Assembly: GCF_030490285.1 (NCBI RefSeq)
Contig: NZ_CP129884.1
Location: 3,720,001-3,784,000, forward strand
Length of the DNA: 64,000 nt
Reading direction: 5' to 3'
DNA from: Methylomonas montana
Lineage (GTDB): Bacteria > Pseudomonadota > Gammaproteobacteria > Methylococcales > Methylomonadaceae
Shown here in pieces: positions 44,710-54,034 of the stretch. The notes beneath the pieces were generated by a model. That model saw only the letters and a program-made list of their open reading frames with translations. It was not told the DNA's origin and did not search any database. How positions within the stretch are numbered: position 1 is the stretch's first letter; every line of letters starts with the position of its first letter. Position numbers and translations under genes: made by a program.

Positions 44710-46029
44710 TTGAGCACCCTACCGAAAACCCGATTAGCCCTACTTTCTCTAGTTTGCCTAATGTTGCAAAGCCCTCTTGCGGCCGCCCGTTACGCCGCTA
44801 TCGTGATCGACGCCGATACCGGCCGCGTGGTTCACGAAACCGAATCCACCCAACGCTGGTATCCGGCATCGCTGACCAAAGTCATGACCATGTATATGAC
44901 TTTTTTGGCGCTGGAATCCGGCGATCTTAGGTTGAGCGATACGGTGTACGCCTCCCGGCACGCCGCGATGCAACCCCCTTCCAAACTGGGCTTGCGCACT
45001 GGTCAGAGTCTGACGGTGGAACAAGCGATCATGGCGGTCACCACCCGCTCCGCGAACGATGCCGCCGTGGCGCTGGCGGAAAGATTGGGTGGCACGGAAA
45101 GCAATTTTGCGGCGATGATGACCCAACATGCCCGCCGTCTGGGCATGTACAACAGCTCGTTCGAGAACGCCAGCGGTCTGCCGAACGACGGCCAGATCAG
45201 CAGCGCCCGCGATTTGGCTTTGTTGTCGGCGATTATGATTCGAGACTTTCCGCAGTATTACCATTATTTTTCGGCGACCGAGTTTCGTTACAAGGGCCGG
45301 GTAATGCCCAACACCAACCGCATTTTAAAAAGCTATCCGGATGCGGACGGCTTGAAAACCGGCTTTACCTGCGGCTCCGGCTACAACCTGATCGCCTCGG
45401 CCAAACGTAACGGCCACCGGCTGATCGGCGTGTTATTGGGTGCACATAGCAGCGGCGAACGCTTCGAGCAAATGGGCAATCTGTTGGATATGGGCTTTGC
45501 CAATAGCGACCGAGGCTTAATCGGCGAACACATCTCACAATTGAAAGATTACAGCGCGCTGCCACCGCCGTTTCAATTATCGTCCAACCGCTGCGCCGGC
45601 AGTGCCGAGCAGATGGGCGCCGATTCCGGCAGCAGCCGTTACGAGCCCATCCGCATCAACGCACCTTATAACAGTCGCCGCGAAAAAATGACCCAGTTAG
45701 CTGAAGCTAAACCGCAAAGCCGTAGCAACAATTGGACGGTCAACATGGGCAACTACCCTAGAAAAATCGATGCTAACGTCAACCTGCAACGCGCTCGCAA
45801 CGCCTTGGGGCCATTAGCAAAAACCGGCCAGCCGCGGATCGTCAAAACCAGAATGAAAGGCAGCACGGCTTGGCGAGCACAATGGACCGGTTTACAGCAA
45901 GACGATAGCCAGGACTTTTGCAGACGGCTGCACGCCAAAAATATGGATTGCAGCGCTTCGGCGCCAGTCGCCCGCACCTTAGCCACCGCTCAACCTAAAC
46001 CGATACGCCGCAGTCACCGCAAAACCTGA
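44710..46029 (+). CDS. D-alanyl-D-alanine carboxypeptidase with SPOR domain
   Basis: A 439-residue periplasmic penicillin-binding protein of the S11 peptidase (DacA/DacC) group that trims peptidoglycan pentapeptides. After the signal peptide (LALLSLVCLMLQSPLAAA), the catalytic motifs are SLTK (SxxK), SAND (SxN) and KTG in DGLKTGFT. The last 80 residues (NWTVNMGNYPRKIDANVNLQ) have the shape of a SPOR domain, which targets denuded glycan at the division site. The start is a TTG at 44710, since no ATG precedes the signal peptide; GGAG lies 12-15 bases upstream, a loose spacing. Confidence 0.88.
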   Translation: MSTLPKTRLALLSLVCLMLQSPLAAARYAAIVIDADTGRVVHETESTQRWYPASLTKVMTMYMTFLALESGDLRLSDTVYASRHAAMQPPSKLGLRTGQSLTVEQAIMAVTTRSANDAAVALAERLGGTESNFAAMMTQHARRLGMYNSSFENASGLPNDGQISSARDLALLSAIMIRDFPQYYHYFSATEFRYKGRVMPNTNRILKSYPDADGLKTGFTCGSGYNLIASAKRNGHRLIGVLLGAHSSGERFEQMGNLLDMGFANSDRGLIGEHISQLKDYSALPPPFQLSSNRCAGSAEQMGADSGSSRYEPIRINAPYNSRREKMTQLAEAKPQSRSNNWTVNMGNYPRKIDANVNLQRARNALGPLAKTGQPRIVKTRMKGSTAWRAQWTGLQQDDSQDFCRRLHAKNMDCSASAPVARTLATAQPKPIRRSHRKT

Positions 46030-46037
46030 TTGCCAAA

Positions 46038-46244
46038 TCAATAATGCGGCGGCCTCTCATCGATAGCGCCGGGCTGGCGGTCGTCCAGTGCCAGGCTTTT
46101 AATCTTGTCGTGCAGTAATTTGCAGGTCTCTTCCAATTTGCCAATTTGCTTTTGCTGATCGGCCACCACTTGGTTCAAAGCTTGAATCAAGTCCTCCTGA
46201 TAAGCTTGTTTGATTTCCAACTCGATGATTCTGTCTTCGTTCAT
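46038..46244 (-). CDS. slyX: SlyX family protein
   Basis: A 68-residue coiled-coil protein of the SlyX family, ending in the characteristic PPHY. The body is heptad-like (IIELEIKQAYQEDLIQALNQ) with a glutamine-rich middle. The function of SlyX is unknown. The start is taken as ATG 46244 (MNEDRIIELE), matching family length; an upstream in-frame ATG at 46262 would add six residues. It converges on the carboxypeptidase gene with an 8-bp gap. Confidence 0.85.
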   Translation of the reverse strand: MNEDRIIELEIKQAYQEDLIQALNQVVADQQKQIGKLEETCKLLHDKIKSLALDDRQPGAIDERPPHY

Positions 46245-46373
46245 GATTGCGCCGGGTAACATTTAAGTGACGCATTCTAATCGAAAATACCGATAGTTTT
46301 GCGCCACGCACTCGCACTGCCTCTATAAACTCGCTATCATTGCCACGCACATCAACAGAGCGAGGATGCAACG

Positions 46374-46676
46374 ATGACAACTATTGCAGATCCAGTGATA
46401 GGCCGCTGGTATAAAGACCTGGAAAGTAATCTCACCTTCAAGGTAGTGGCCATTGAAGGTAACGACGAATCGATCGAAGTACAGTTCGCCAATGGCGATT
46501 TGGGCGAATACGACAACGAATCTTGGTATAACTCCACCATCGACTATATCGAAGATCCGGAAGACTGGAGCGCACCATTCGACGATGTGGAAACCGACGA
46601 TTTAGGCTATACCGACCCGGACCGCCATGCCCGTCCGGACGCGGAAGATTTGGACATTAGCGATTTGCTGGACTGA
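46374..46676 (+). CDS. DUF6763 family acidic protein
   Basis: A 100-residue, strongly acidic protein (about 30 Asp and Glu). It has a small beta-rich core (GRWYKDLESNLTFKVVAIEG, ESIEVQFANGDLGEYD) and an acidic C-terminal tail ending DLDISDLLD. It resembles the gammaproteobacterial DUF6763 family; the function is unknown. GAGG lies seven bases upstream of the ATG. It precedes the P-loop protein by eight bases, so the two are probably one operon. Confidence 0.75.
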   Translation: MTTIADPVIGRWYKDLESNLTFKVVAIEGNDESIEVQFANGDLGEYDNESWYNSTIDYIEDPEDWSAPFDDVETDDLGYTDPDRHARPDAEDLDISDLLD

Positions 46677-46684
46677 GACACTTT

Positions 46685-47533
46685 ATGAAAATGACTCCCC
46701 AACAATTTTTGGACTGGGAATCCAAGAGCATTACCCTGCTGGCCATGTCCGGCGCCGGCAAGACTACGCTGTCCGCCAAGTTGCCCAAGGACAAATGGTT
46801 TCACTACTCCGGCGATTACCGGATAGGCACCAAATATCTGGAAGAACCGATTCTGGACAACATCAAGCAACAAGCGATGGGCGTACCATTTTTGCGCGAT
46901 TTGCTTAAATCAGACTCGATCTACATTTGCAGCAATATCACCGTGGAAAACTTGGCACCGGTCTCCAGTTTTCTAGGCAAGATCGGCGATCCGGCCAAGG
47001 GCGGCCTGTCGCTGAGCGAATTCAAACGTCGCCAAGCCTTGCATCATCAAGCGGAAATCGCCGCGATGAACGACGTGCCTGATTTTATTCATAAAGCCGA
47101 AACGATCTACGGCTACAAACATTTCATCAATGACGCCGGCGGCAGCGTTTGCGAATTAGACTGCCCAGAGGTGCTGGAAAATCTGGCCAAACACACGCTG
47201 ATTGTCTACATCAAAATTCCACCGACGCTGGAACAAACCATCATCGACCGCGCCAAGCAAGAGCCAAAGCCACTGTATTACCGGCCAGAGTTCGTCGACG
47301 AAAAGCTGACGCAGTTCATGCGGGAGCACAGCTATAATTCCACCGATCAGATTCCGCCCGACGAGTTCGTCAGCTGGGTGTTTCCGGAGCTATTCAAAGC
47401 CAGGGTGCCACGCTACGAAGCGATTGCCGCTCAATACGGCTACACCATCAGCGCCGACGAAACCGCCAAAGTCAACAACGAAGACGATTTCATTCGTCTG
47501 ATTGCCGAGGCGATTGCCCGGCAACAATCCTGA
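46685..47533 (+). CDS. P-loop ATPase-like protein
   Basis: A 282-residue soluble protein with a Walker A motif near the start (LLAMSGAGKTTLS). A conserved middle follows: WFHYSGDYRIGTKYL, AETIYGYKHFINDAGGSVCELD and VYIKIPPTLEQTIIDRAKQ. The organisation resembles small nucleotide kinases or ATP-binding hydrolases. I do not recognise a named function. It lies between the DUF6763 gene and metA with short gaps and is conserved in style, suggesting a housekeeping role; that is inference. Confidence 0.75.
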   Translation: MKMTPQQFLDWESKSITLLAMSGAGKTTLSAKLPKDKWFHYSGDYRIGTKYLEEPILDNIKQQAMGVPFLRDLLKSDSIYICSNITVENLAPVSSFLGKIGDPAKGGLSLSEFKRRQALHHQAEIAAMNDVPDFIHKAETIYGYKHFINDAGGSVCELDCPEVLENLAKHTLIVYIKIPPTLEQTIIDRAKQEPKPLYYRPEFVDEKLTQFMREHSYNSTDQIPPDEFVSWVFPELFKARVPRYEAIAAQYGYTISADETAKVNNEDDFIRLIAEAIARQQS

Positions 47534-47546
47534 GACCGTTCTTGTA

Positions 47547-48611
47547 ATGCCGCTAGTTGCCCATACTGCTTTACCCACTTTTCAGCGCCTGCACGAAGAA
47601 GGCGAAGAAATTCTCAGCCCGGACCGCGCCAGCCACCAGTCGATACGCGAACTGCATGTCGGCTTGTTGAACATCATGCCCGACGCGGCGCTGGAAGCTA
47701 CCGAGCGCCAGTTTTTCCGTTTGGTCGGCGCCTGTAACCAAATCGCCCAGTTTCATGTGCATCCGTTCACAATCACAGGATTGGAACGAGGCCCCGAGGC
47801 CTGTGCGCATATCGAAAATTATTACGAATCCTTCGAGCAAATCAAACGCGACGGTCTGGACGCGCTAATCATTAGCGGCGCCAGTGTCACCCATGACCGT
47901 GTGCAAGATGAAGTATTTTGGGGGCCGTTGACTGAAATTTTCGCGTGGGCCAACCAAAACGTTACGTCAATATTGTGTTCTTGTCAGGCGACCCATGCAC
48001 TGATTCAGCATTGCTACGGCGTGGAACGCACGCGCCTGCCGGCCAAGCGTTGGGGCGTGTTCTCGCATAGGGTTATCGACAGGCAGCACCCTCTGGTCGC
48101 GGAAATCAATACCCGCTTCGATGTGCCGCATTCGCGCTTCAACGAAGTATTTCAGCGCGATATGGAAAAACACGGCTTGAAGATATTGGTAGCCAGCGAA
48201 ACCGCCGGTGTGCATCTGGCCGTCAGTCCGGACGGCTTTCGCATCGTGTTCTTCCAGGGTCACCCCGAATACGACGACATCAGCCTGTTAAAGGAATACA
48301 AGCGCGAAGTGCTGAGGTTTTACCGTGGCGAGCGCGACGATTATCCGCCCTACCCCGAGCACTATTTCGATACCGAGGTACAACGCGTGCTGGCCGATTA
48401 TGCAGAGCATGTCAAAGCAGCCAGACACGGTGGCAGAGAGCTGAAAGCCATGCCGGAAGCGCAGATCATCGAGCATCTGGACATTACCTGGCGGGACTCG
48501 GCCAAGGCGGTATTCAATAACTGGCTGGGCAAGGTCTATCAAATCACCAACGAAGATCGCCGCCTGCCGTTCATGGTCGGCATCGATCCCAACAACCCGC
48601 TGAACTTATAG
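47547..48611 (+). CDS. metA: homoserine O-acyltransferase (MetA type)
   Basis: Acylates homoserine with succinyl-CoA or acetyl-CoA, the first committed step of methionine synthesis. At 354 residues it is longer than Escherichia coli MetA (309). Hallmarks are LLNIMPDAALEATERQFFRL and the nucleophile Cys146 (LCSCQATHALIQHCYG), which aligns with the catalytic Cys of MetA. FFQGHPEYD supplies the catalytic His and Glu. At the acyl-specificity position (SGASVT, residue 115) there is Thr, where succinyl enzymes have Gly and acetyl enzymes have Glu, so the acyl donor is uncertain. The start at 47547 (MPLVAHTALP) is used; an upstream in-frame start at 47502 overlaps the ATPase gene. Confidence 0.88.
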   Translation: MPLVAHTALPTFQRLHEEGEEILSPDRASHQSIRELHVGLLNIMPDAALEATERQFFRLVGACNQIAQFHVHPFTITGLERGPEACAHIENYYESFEQIKRDGLDALIISGASVTHDRVQDEVFWGPLTEIFAWANQNVTSILCSCQATHALIQHCYGVERTRLPAKRWGVFSHRVIDRQHPLVAEINTRFDVPHSRFNEVFQRDMEKHGLKILVASETAGVHLAVSPDGFRIVFFQGHPEYDDISLLKEYKREVLRFYRGERDDYPPYPEHYFDTEVQRVLADYAEHVKAARHGGRELKAMPEAQIIEHLDITWRDSAKAVFNNWLGKVYQITNEDRRLPFMVGIDPNNPLNL

Positions 48612-49075
48612 TGCATCGAGGCTTTCTGAATCGCGCCATCGAACTGGCCTGCGCCAACGTCGAAACCGGCGGCGGCCCGTTCGGGGCGATTATCGTCAAA
48701 GACGGCGAAATCGTTGCCAGCAGCGGCAATCGGGTCACGTCCGACCTCGACCCTACCGCGCACGCCGAAGTCGCCGCAATTCGGCTGGCCTGCCGCAAAC
48801 TGGGCGATTTTCAATTAAGCGATTGCACGCTCTACAGCAGTTGCGAACCTTGCCCGATGTGCCTGGGCGCCATCTATTGGGCAAGATTGCAAGCCGTGTA
48901 CTACGCCTGCAACCGTTTCGACGCGGCTGACGCCGGTTTCGACGACAGTTTTATTTATACCGAAATCGACAAACCGGCCGAGCAGCGCCGAATTGCCATG
49001 CGCCACTTGGCAATGGACACAGCCAACCGCCCCTTCGAGCTTTGGCAAACCAAAGCGGATAAGATTCGCTATTGA
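48611..49075 (+). CDS. guaD: guanine deaminase
   Basis: A 154-residue zinc deaminase of the CDA fold that closely resembles Bacillus subtilis GuaD, which converts guanine to xanthine. The zinc motifs are DPTAHAEVAAIRLACRKLG (HAE) and YSSCEPCPMCLGAIYWAR (PCxxC). The C-terminal part, AADAGFDDSFIYTEIDKPAE, matches GuaD specifically rather than tRNA-adenosine or cytidine deaminases. The GTG start shares a base with the metA stop, so it is coupled to metA. It converges with a secreted-protein gene, overlapping by 7 bp. Confidence 0.9.
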   Translation: MHRGFLNRAIELACANVETGGGPFGAIIVKDGEIVASSGNRVTSDLDPTAHAEVAAIRLACRKLGDFQLSDCTLYSSCEPCPMCLGAIYWARLQAVYYACNRFDAADAGFDDSFIYTEIDKPAEQRRIAMRHLAMDTANRPFELWQTKADKIRY

Positions 49076-49518
49076 GCCGGGGCAGGCTGTTCCGCCGGTT
49101 TAGCGGCCGCTTCCTCGCCTTGAATTTTCAGTAACCAGCCGTCCTGTCCCAAACAACCGCTTTCGACGTTTTTACTTTCCGCGGCTTTCGCAGTGACATG
49201 GATGCGGGCGAAACCGCCGCTCATGGCTGGCAGTTTTGACGTCACCAGGAGAAAGGTTTTCTTATCCACCACGTTGACTTTCATCTTCTCGCCACGCGCT
49301 TCGGCGGTGACCGTGAACGGATCGGCATTGTGCGAAATGTGAAACGAAATATCGGCACCAGGCGCGACTTCGGTTAATGCCGCCGGGGCGAAATCCCGGA
49401 ACTTGGGTTTTTTACATTGTTGTTTTTCGTCCTCTTCCGGCGTCACCGCCAACGCTACGCTCGAAAACCCCATGGCGCACAGTAAAACCGTACTTCTCCA
49501 GTATATTGATAATGTCAT
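49069..49518 (-). CDS. secreted protein of unknown function
   Basis: A 149-residue exported protein. The start is ATG 49518 (MTLSIYWRSTVLLCAMGFSSVALA), preceded by GAGG; a longer in-frame start at 49623 is not supported. The mature part has a Lys/Cys-rich beginning (EKQQCKKPKFRDFAP), a beta-sandwich-like core (ISFHISHNADPFTVTAEARG) and a Pro/Ala-rich tail. One Cys pair is possible (QQCKKP with SGCLGQ). I do not recognise the family. It is divergent from hslV. Confidence 0.75.
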   Translation of the reverse strand: MTLSIYWRSTVLLCAMGFSSVALAVTPEEDEKQQCKKPKFRDFAPAALTEVAPGADISFHISHNADPFTVTAEARGEKMKVNVVDKKTFLLVTSKLPAMSGGFARIHVTAKAAESKNVESGCLGQDGWLLKIQGEEAAAKPAEQPAPAQ

Positions 49519-49724
49519 GACCTGCCTCTTGTTGTTATTGTAATGTTGGAAACGCCGTACAAAGCGGCGCATCCTTAAAATACCAGCGTTTTGAACTTTA
49601 ATCAGTTTTCCAGCTTTGTTCAATGTTTGCGCTTTTTACCCACCAGACATGCGGTTTTAAACTTCTACCCCATCGCCGCCGAGAACATGTAAAATCGCCG
49701 CCTTTCCCTTTTTCATTCACAGAC

Positions 49725-50288
49725 ATGACGAATTTCAGAGGCACCACCATTCTTTCCGTCAGACGCGGCGACAAGGTCGTGATCGGCGGCGATGGCCAAG
49801 TCACCCTGGGCAACACCGTGATGAAGGGTAATGCCCGCAAAGTCAGACGCTTGTACCACGACAAAGTCATTGCCGGTTTCGCCGGCGCCACCGCCGACGC
49901 CTTCACACTATTCGAACATTTCGAAGGCAAACTGGAAAAACATCGCGGCAATCTGACCCGCGCCGCCGTGGAAATGGCCAAAGACTGGCGCACCGACCGT
50001 GCCTTGCGCAAGCTGGAAGCGCTGTTGATCATCGCCGACAGCAAAGTCTCGCTGGTGATTTCCGGCACCGGCGATGTGATCGAACCGGAACACGACTTTA
50101 TCGCCATCGGCTCCGGCGGCGCCTTCGCGCAAAGCGCCGCGCGCGCCTTGTTGGAAAATACCGAACTCAGCGCCCGTGACATCGTCGAAAAATCGCTAAG
50201 CATTGCCGCCGATATCTGCATCTACACCAACCACAATCTGCGCATCGAAGAATTGGACGCCGAACCAAAACCGGCAGAGCAAGAGTAA
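49725..50288 (+). CDS. hslV: ATP-dependent protease subunit HslV
   Basis: The proteolytic threonine-protease subunit of the HslUV complex (187 residues). After a six-residue propeptide (MTNFRG) comes TTILSVRRG with the catalytic N-terminal Thr at residue 7, then [22 protein letters not shown]. Its hexamer docks on HslU. The ATG at 49725 is used; the frame upstream to 49623 is not credible. Five bases separate it from hslU. Confidence 0.97.
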   Translation: MTNFRGTTILSVRRGDKVVIGGDGQVTLGNTVMKGNARKVRRLYHDKVIAGFAGATADAFTLFEHFEGKLEKHRGNLTRAAVEMAKDWRTDRALRKLEALLIIADSKVSLVISGTGDVIEPEHDFIAIGSGGAFAQSAARALLENTELSARDIVEKSLSIAADICIYTNHNLRIEELDAEPKPAEQE

Positions 50289-50293
50289 GCATA

Positions 50294-51613
50294 ATGAGTG
50301 AAATGACCCCCAGAGAAATCGTCAGCGAACTGGATAAACACATCGTCGGCCAGGCTTCGGCCAAACGCTCGGTGGCGATTGCTTTACGCAACCGCTGGCG
50401 CCGCAGCCAGGTCAGCGCCGAATTGCGCGACGAAATCACCCCGAAAAACATCTTGATGATAGGCCCCACCGGCGTCGGCAAAACCGAAATCGCCCGCCGC
50501 CTGGCCCGCTTGGCCAATGCGCCGTTCATCAAAATCGAAGCCACCAAATTCACCGAAGTGGGTTATGTCGGTCGCGACGTCGAGTCGATTATTCGCGACT
50601 TGATCGACAGCGCGGTGAAGATGACCCGCGTGTCGGCGATGGAGCGCGTACAAAACCGCGCAGCCGATGCCGCCGAGGAAAAAGTGCTGGATATTCTGTT
50701 ACCGGCTGCGGAAGGCGGCATGTTGTCCGAATCCGAATCGCCCACCCGTCAGAAAATGCGTAAAAAACTGCGCGAAGGCGATCTGGACGACAAGGAAATT
50801 CAGATCGACGTCGCCGCACCGGCGGTGGGCGTGGAAATCATGGCGCCGCCGGGCATGGAAGAAATGACCAGCCAGTTGCAAGGTATGTTTCAAAACCTGG
50901 GCAGCGGCCGCACCAAATCCCGCAAACTGAAGATCAAGGACGCGTTGAAACTGTTGCAGGAAGAAGAGGCCGGCAAACTGGTCAACGAAGACGAAATCAA
51001 ACAATCGGCGCTGGAAGCCGTGGAACAGCACGGCATCGTCTTCCTGGACGAGATCGACAAGATCTGCAAGCGCTCGGAAATGGGCGGCGGCGAAGTCTCC
51101 CGCGAAGGCGTGCAGCGCGATCTGCTGCCGTTGGTAGAAGGCAGCACCGTCACCACCAAGTATGGCGCGATCAAGACCGATCATATCCTGTTCATCGCCT
51201 CCGGCGCCTTCCATCTGACCAAACCGTCGGATTTGATTCCCGAGCTACAGGGACGCTTCCCGATTCGGGTGGAACTGAATGCCTTGAGCGCGGACGATTT
51301 CGTACGGATTCTGACCGAACCTGACGCTTCGCTGACCGAACAATATCAGGCTTTGCTGAAAACCGAAGGCGTCGAGGTGCAATTCAGCGCCGACGGTATC
51401 AAGCGCATCGCCGAACTGGGCTGGCAGGTCAACGAAAAAACCGAAAACATCGGTGCCCGCCGGTTGCACACCATCCTGGAAAAGTTGCTGGAGGATATTT
51501 CCTTCGACGCCCCGGACCTGGTCGAAAAGTCCATCAACATCGACGCCGCTTATGTCGACGCGCATCTGATGGAACTGGCCGACGACGAAGACCTTAGCCG
51601 CTACATCCTGTAA
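50294..51613 (+). CDS. hslU: ATPase subunit HslU
   Basis: The AAA+ unfoldase of HslUV (439 residues). It has Walker A ([15 protein letters not shown]), Walker B (VFLDEIDKI), a sensor 1 region (FIASGAFH) and the I-domain insertion rich in charged residues (about 110-240). The Gly-Tyr pore loop EVGYVGRD is present. Together with hslV it degrades misfolded and regulatory proteins, and is usually heat-inducible; I did not identify a heat-shock promoter. Confidence 0.97.
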   Translation: MSEMTPREIVSELDKHIVGQASAKRSVAIALRNRWRRSQVSAELRDEITPKNILMIGPTGVGKTEIARRLARLANAPFIKIEATKFTEVGYVGRDVESIIRDLIDSAVKMTRVSAMERVQNRAADAAEEKVLDILLPAAEGGMLSESESPTRQKMRKKLREGDLDDKEIQIDVAAPAVGVEIMAPPGMEEMTSQLQGMFQNLGSGRTKSRKLKIKDALKLLQEEEAGKLVNEDEIKQSALEAVEQHGIVFLDEIDKICKRSEMGGGEVSREGVQRDLLPLVEGSTVTTKYGAIKTDHILFIASGAFHLTKPSDLIPELQGRFPIRVELNALSADDFVRILTEPDASLTEQYQALLKTEGVEVQFSADGIKRIAELGWQVNEKTENIGARRLHTILEKLLEDISFDAPDLVEKSINIDAAYVDAHLMELADDEDLSRYIL

Positions 51614-51616
51614 GCC

Positions 51617-52006
51617 ATGAGAGTCAACATCACCCCCACTCATCGAGTCCCGACCGAAATCAAGCTGCACAAGGTATCGGCGATATTGGAAATCCATTTC
51701 GACGACGAGAGCATTTACGAGCTACCCAGCGAATATCTGCGGGTATTTACTCAGTCGGCGGAAGCGGTCGGCCACGGCCCCGGCCAGGAAACCCTGCAAA
51801 TCGGCAAGGAAGATGTGACGATTACCGACGTCCAGCCGGTGGGCAATTACGCCATCAAACTGGTGTTCAGCGACGGTCACGACACCGGCATTTACAGCTG
51901 GGACTTGCTGTACAAACTGGGTGCGGATTTCCCGCTGCTGTGGTCGAATTACCTCGAAGAACTGAAAGCCGCCGGCATCGCGCGCCGCTCGCCCTTACAC
52001 AATTAA
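51617..52006 (+). CDS. DUF971 protein
   Basis: A 129-residue protein of the DUF971 family (gamma-butyrobetaine hydroxylase N-terminal-like). It shows [17 protein letters not shown] and [18 protein letters not shown], which resemble the N-terminal domain of carnitine-synthesis hydroxylases; one DUF971 protein is iron-sulphur associated. The usual hslU-DUF971-ubiE arrangement is preserved. The stop overlaps an ATG of the ubiE frame (TAATG). Confidence 0.9.
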   Translation: MRVNITPTHRVPTEIKLHKVSAILEIHFDDESIYELPSEYLRVFTQSAEAVGHGPGQETLQIGKEDVTITDVQPVGNYAIKLVFSDGHDTGIYSWDLLYKLGADFPLLWSNYLEELKAAGIARRSPLHN

Positions 52007-52014
52007 TGCACATC

Positions 52015-52764
52015 ATGACAAACGACAATACCACCCATTTCGGCTTCAAACAGGTTCCCAAACAAGAAAAGGTCGCGCTGGTACGCGGCGTGTTCGACTC
52101 GGTTGCCAGCCAATACGACATCATGAACGACTTGATGTCGCTCGGCATCCACCGAATCTGGAAACGGGTGGCCGTGCAATTGGCCAACGTCCGTGAAGGC
52201 GATAGCGTATTGGACCTGGCCGGCGGCACTGGCGATTTGACCATGCTTTACGAAAAACGCGTCGGCAAGACCGGCCAAGTGGTACTGGCCGACATCAACG
52301 CCGCCATGCTGCGCACCGGCCGCGACCGTCTGATCGATCACGGCTTGAGCGGCAATATCCGCTACGCCCAGGTCAATGCCGAATGCCTGCCGTTCGCCGA
52401 TAACACTTTCGATTGCGTAACGATAGGCTTTGGTCTGCGCAACGTCACCGACAAGGACGCGGCCTTGCGCTCCATGTACCGGGTATTGAAACCCGGCGGC
52501 CGGGTCATCGTGCTGGAATTTTCCCACCCGACCGATCCGATCACCGAAAAAGTCTACGACTTTTACTCGTTCAATCTGCTGCCCAAAATCGGCGCCATCG
52601 TCGCCAAGGACGAAGACAGCTACCGCTATCTGGCCGAATCGATCCGCATGCATCCCAAGCAGGATGAACTGAAACAAATGATGGAAAATGCCGGTCTGGA
52701 ACGTTGCGAGTATTTCAACATGACCCAAGGCATCGTTGCCGTGCACCGAGGTTATAAATTTTAA
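52015..52764 (+). CDS. ubiE: ubiquinone/menaquinone C-methyltransferase UbiE
   Basis: A SAM-dependent C-methyltransferase of the ubiquinone (and menaquinone) pathway, 249 residues from ATG 52015 ([11 protein letters not shown]). The family marks are [32 protein letters not shown] (SAM-binding) and [18 protein letters not shown]. An ATG at 52006 (MHIMTND) lies exactly at the DUF971 stop and could be the translated start; the alternative differs by three residues. Confidence 0.95.
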   Translation: MTNDNTTHFGFKQVPKQEKVALVRGVFDSVASQYDIMNDLMSLGIHRIWKRVAVQLANVREGDSVLDLAGGTGDLTMLYEKRVGKTGQVVLADINAAMLRTGRDRLIDHGLSGNIRYAQVNAECLPFADNTFDCVTIGFGLRNVTDKDAALRSMYRVLKPGGRVIVLEFSHPTDPITEKVYDFYSFNLLPKIGAIVAKDEDSYRYLAESIRMHPKQDELKQMMENAGLERCEYFNMTQGIVAVHRGYKF

Positions 52765-52801
52765 GCCTCCTGCTCGCCGACCTGAAAACGGAGGATAGCC
52801 C

Positions 52802-53386
52802 ATGGCTCTGAAACAGTCTCAGCATTACATCAGCGAAACCGAATATTTGGCGGGCGAAATGGTTAGCGATATCAAGCACGAATTGATCGACGGTGAAGCC
52901 TATGCCATGGCCGGCGCCAGCCGTAACCATAATTTATTGGTCAGCAATACCGTGCGAATATTCGGCAATCATTTGCAAGACGGCCCCTGCGCCACCTTTT
53001 CCTCCGATTTAAAAATCAAGGCTGCGACTAATTTTTTTTATCCCGACGTGATGGTGGTCTGCGCCGATGAAAACGGCGACGAGTACTACACCGAAAAACC
53101 TACCATTATCGTCGAAGTGTTATCCAAAGCCACCCGGCGTATGGATAAATCCACCAAACTGGCGGCCTATAAAGCCTTGCCCAGCCTGCAAGAATATTTG
53201 CTGATCGAACAGGATTTTGTCGATGTCGAAATCTTACGCCGCTCGACTCACTGGCTGTCGGAACACTACTTCCTCGGCGACAGCCTTACCCTGGAATCAA
53301 TAGACCTAACCGTGGCAGTCAGCGACTTGTACCAACGCGTCAATAACGAAGACATGCAAGAGTTTCTGCAACAACAGGTACAGTGA
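52802..53386 (+). CDS. Uma2 family (DUF820) nuclease-like protein
   Basis: A 194-residue protein of the Uma2 family (PD-(D/E)XK-like fold). Catalytic-type positions are visible in YPDVMVVC (Pro-Asp) and PTIIVEVLSKAT (Glu-x-Leu then Ser-Lys), plus MDKSTKLAAYKALPSLQEYLLIEQD, the family tail. The gene stands between ubiE and ubiJ, where a nuclease is not expected; in other genomes the ubi genes are adjacent. Uma2 families are often expanded in cyanobacteria and methanotrophs and carried on mobile segments. The stop codon overlaps the ubiJ start. Confidence 0.85.
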   Translation: MALKQSQHYISETEYLAGEMVSDIKHELIDGEAYAMAGASRNHNLLVSNTVRIFGNHLQDGPCATFSSDLKIKAATNFFYPDVMVVCADENGDEYYTEKPTIIVEVLSKATRRMDKSTKLAAYKALPSLQEYLLIEQDFVDVEILRRSTHWLSEHYFLGDSLTLESIDLTVAVSDLYQRVNNEDMQEFLQQQVQ

Positions 53387-54021
53387 TGTCGGGCACCGTT
53401 AAATCATTATTTATCGCCACCCTCGAAACCGCGTTGAATCGGTATCTGACGCTGGACGATCATATCGAACAATACCTGACTCCAATGGCCGGTAGGGTCA
53501 TCGCCGTACACATTTCCTCTTTCGATAGCAGCCTCTATCTCTGCCCAAGCACGCAAGGCATCCAGATTCTGGAAAGCTACTCCGGCACGGTCGATGCCAC
53601 GTTGAGCGGCTCGCTGTCGGCCTTGGGCTTGATGGGCCTCAGCGCCACGCCGATGCGCTCGCTGTTCAAGGGCGAAGTGCGCATCGACGGCGACAGCCAA
53701 TTGGCCCGCAGCCTGCAACGCCTGTTCGAAAAGTTGGATATCAACCTGGAAGGCAAAATTGCCCGTTATACCGGCGACGCCTTTGCCCAGCGCCTGGGCA
53801 AACTGTTTCGCGGCAGCCGCGACTGGACTCAACATAGTCTGACCACCTTCCGGATGAACCTGGAAGAATTTCTGCAGGAAGAAACCCGCGAGCTGCCAGC
53901 CAAACCAGAAGCCGAAGCGTTTTTTCGGCAAATCGATACCTGCCGTAGCGATTGCGACCGGCTCAGCGCCCGCCTCGACCGCCTGGAAGCCTCGATCAAC
54001 CACACATCCGAGCCTCAATAA
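53386..54021 (+). CDS. ubiJ: ubiquinone biosynthesis accessory factor UbiJ
   Basis: A 211-residue protein with an SCP2 lipid-binding domain ([24 protein letters not shown] and [21 protein letters not shown]) and a C-terminal helical part ([16 protein letters not shown]). In other gammaproteobacteria UbiJ lies between ubiE and ubiB and scaffolds the ubiquinone-synthesis complex. The ATG at 53386 shares a base with the Uma2 stop (TGATG). Confidence 0.9.
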   Translation: MSGTVKSLFIATLETALNRYLTLDDHIEQYLTPMAGRVIAVHISSFDSSLYLCPSTQGIQILESYSGTVDATLSGSLSALGLMGLSATPMRSLFKGEVRIDGDSQLARSLQRLFEKLDINLEGKIARYTGDAFAQRLGKLFRGSRDWTQHSLTTFRMNLEEFLQEETRELPAKPEAEAFFRQIDTCRSDCDRLSARLDRLEASINHTSEPQ

Positions 54022-54034
54022 AAGGACAAAACCC

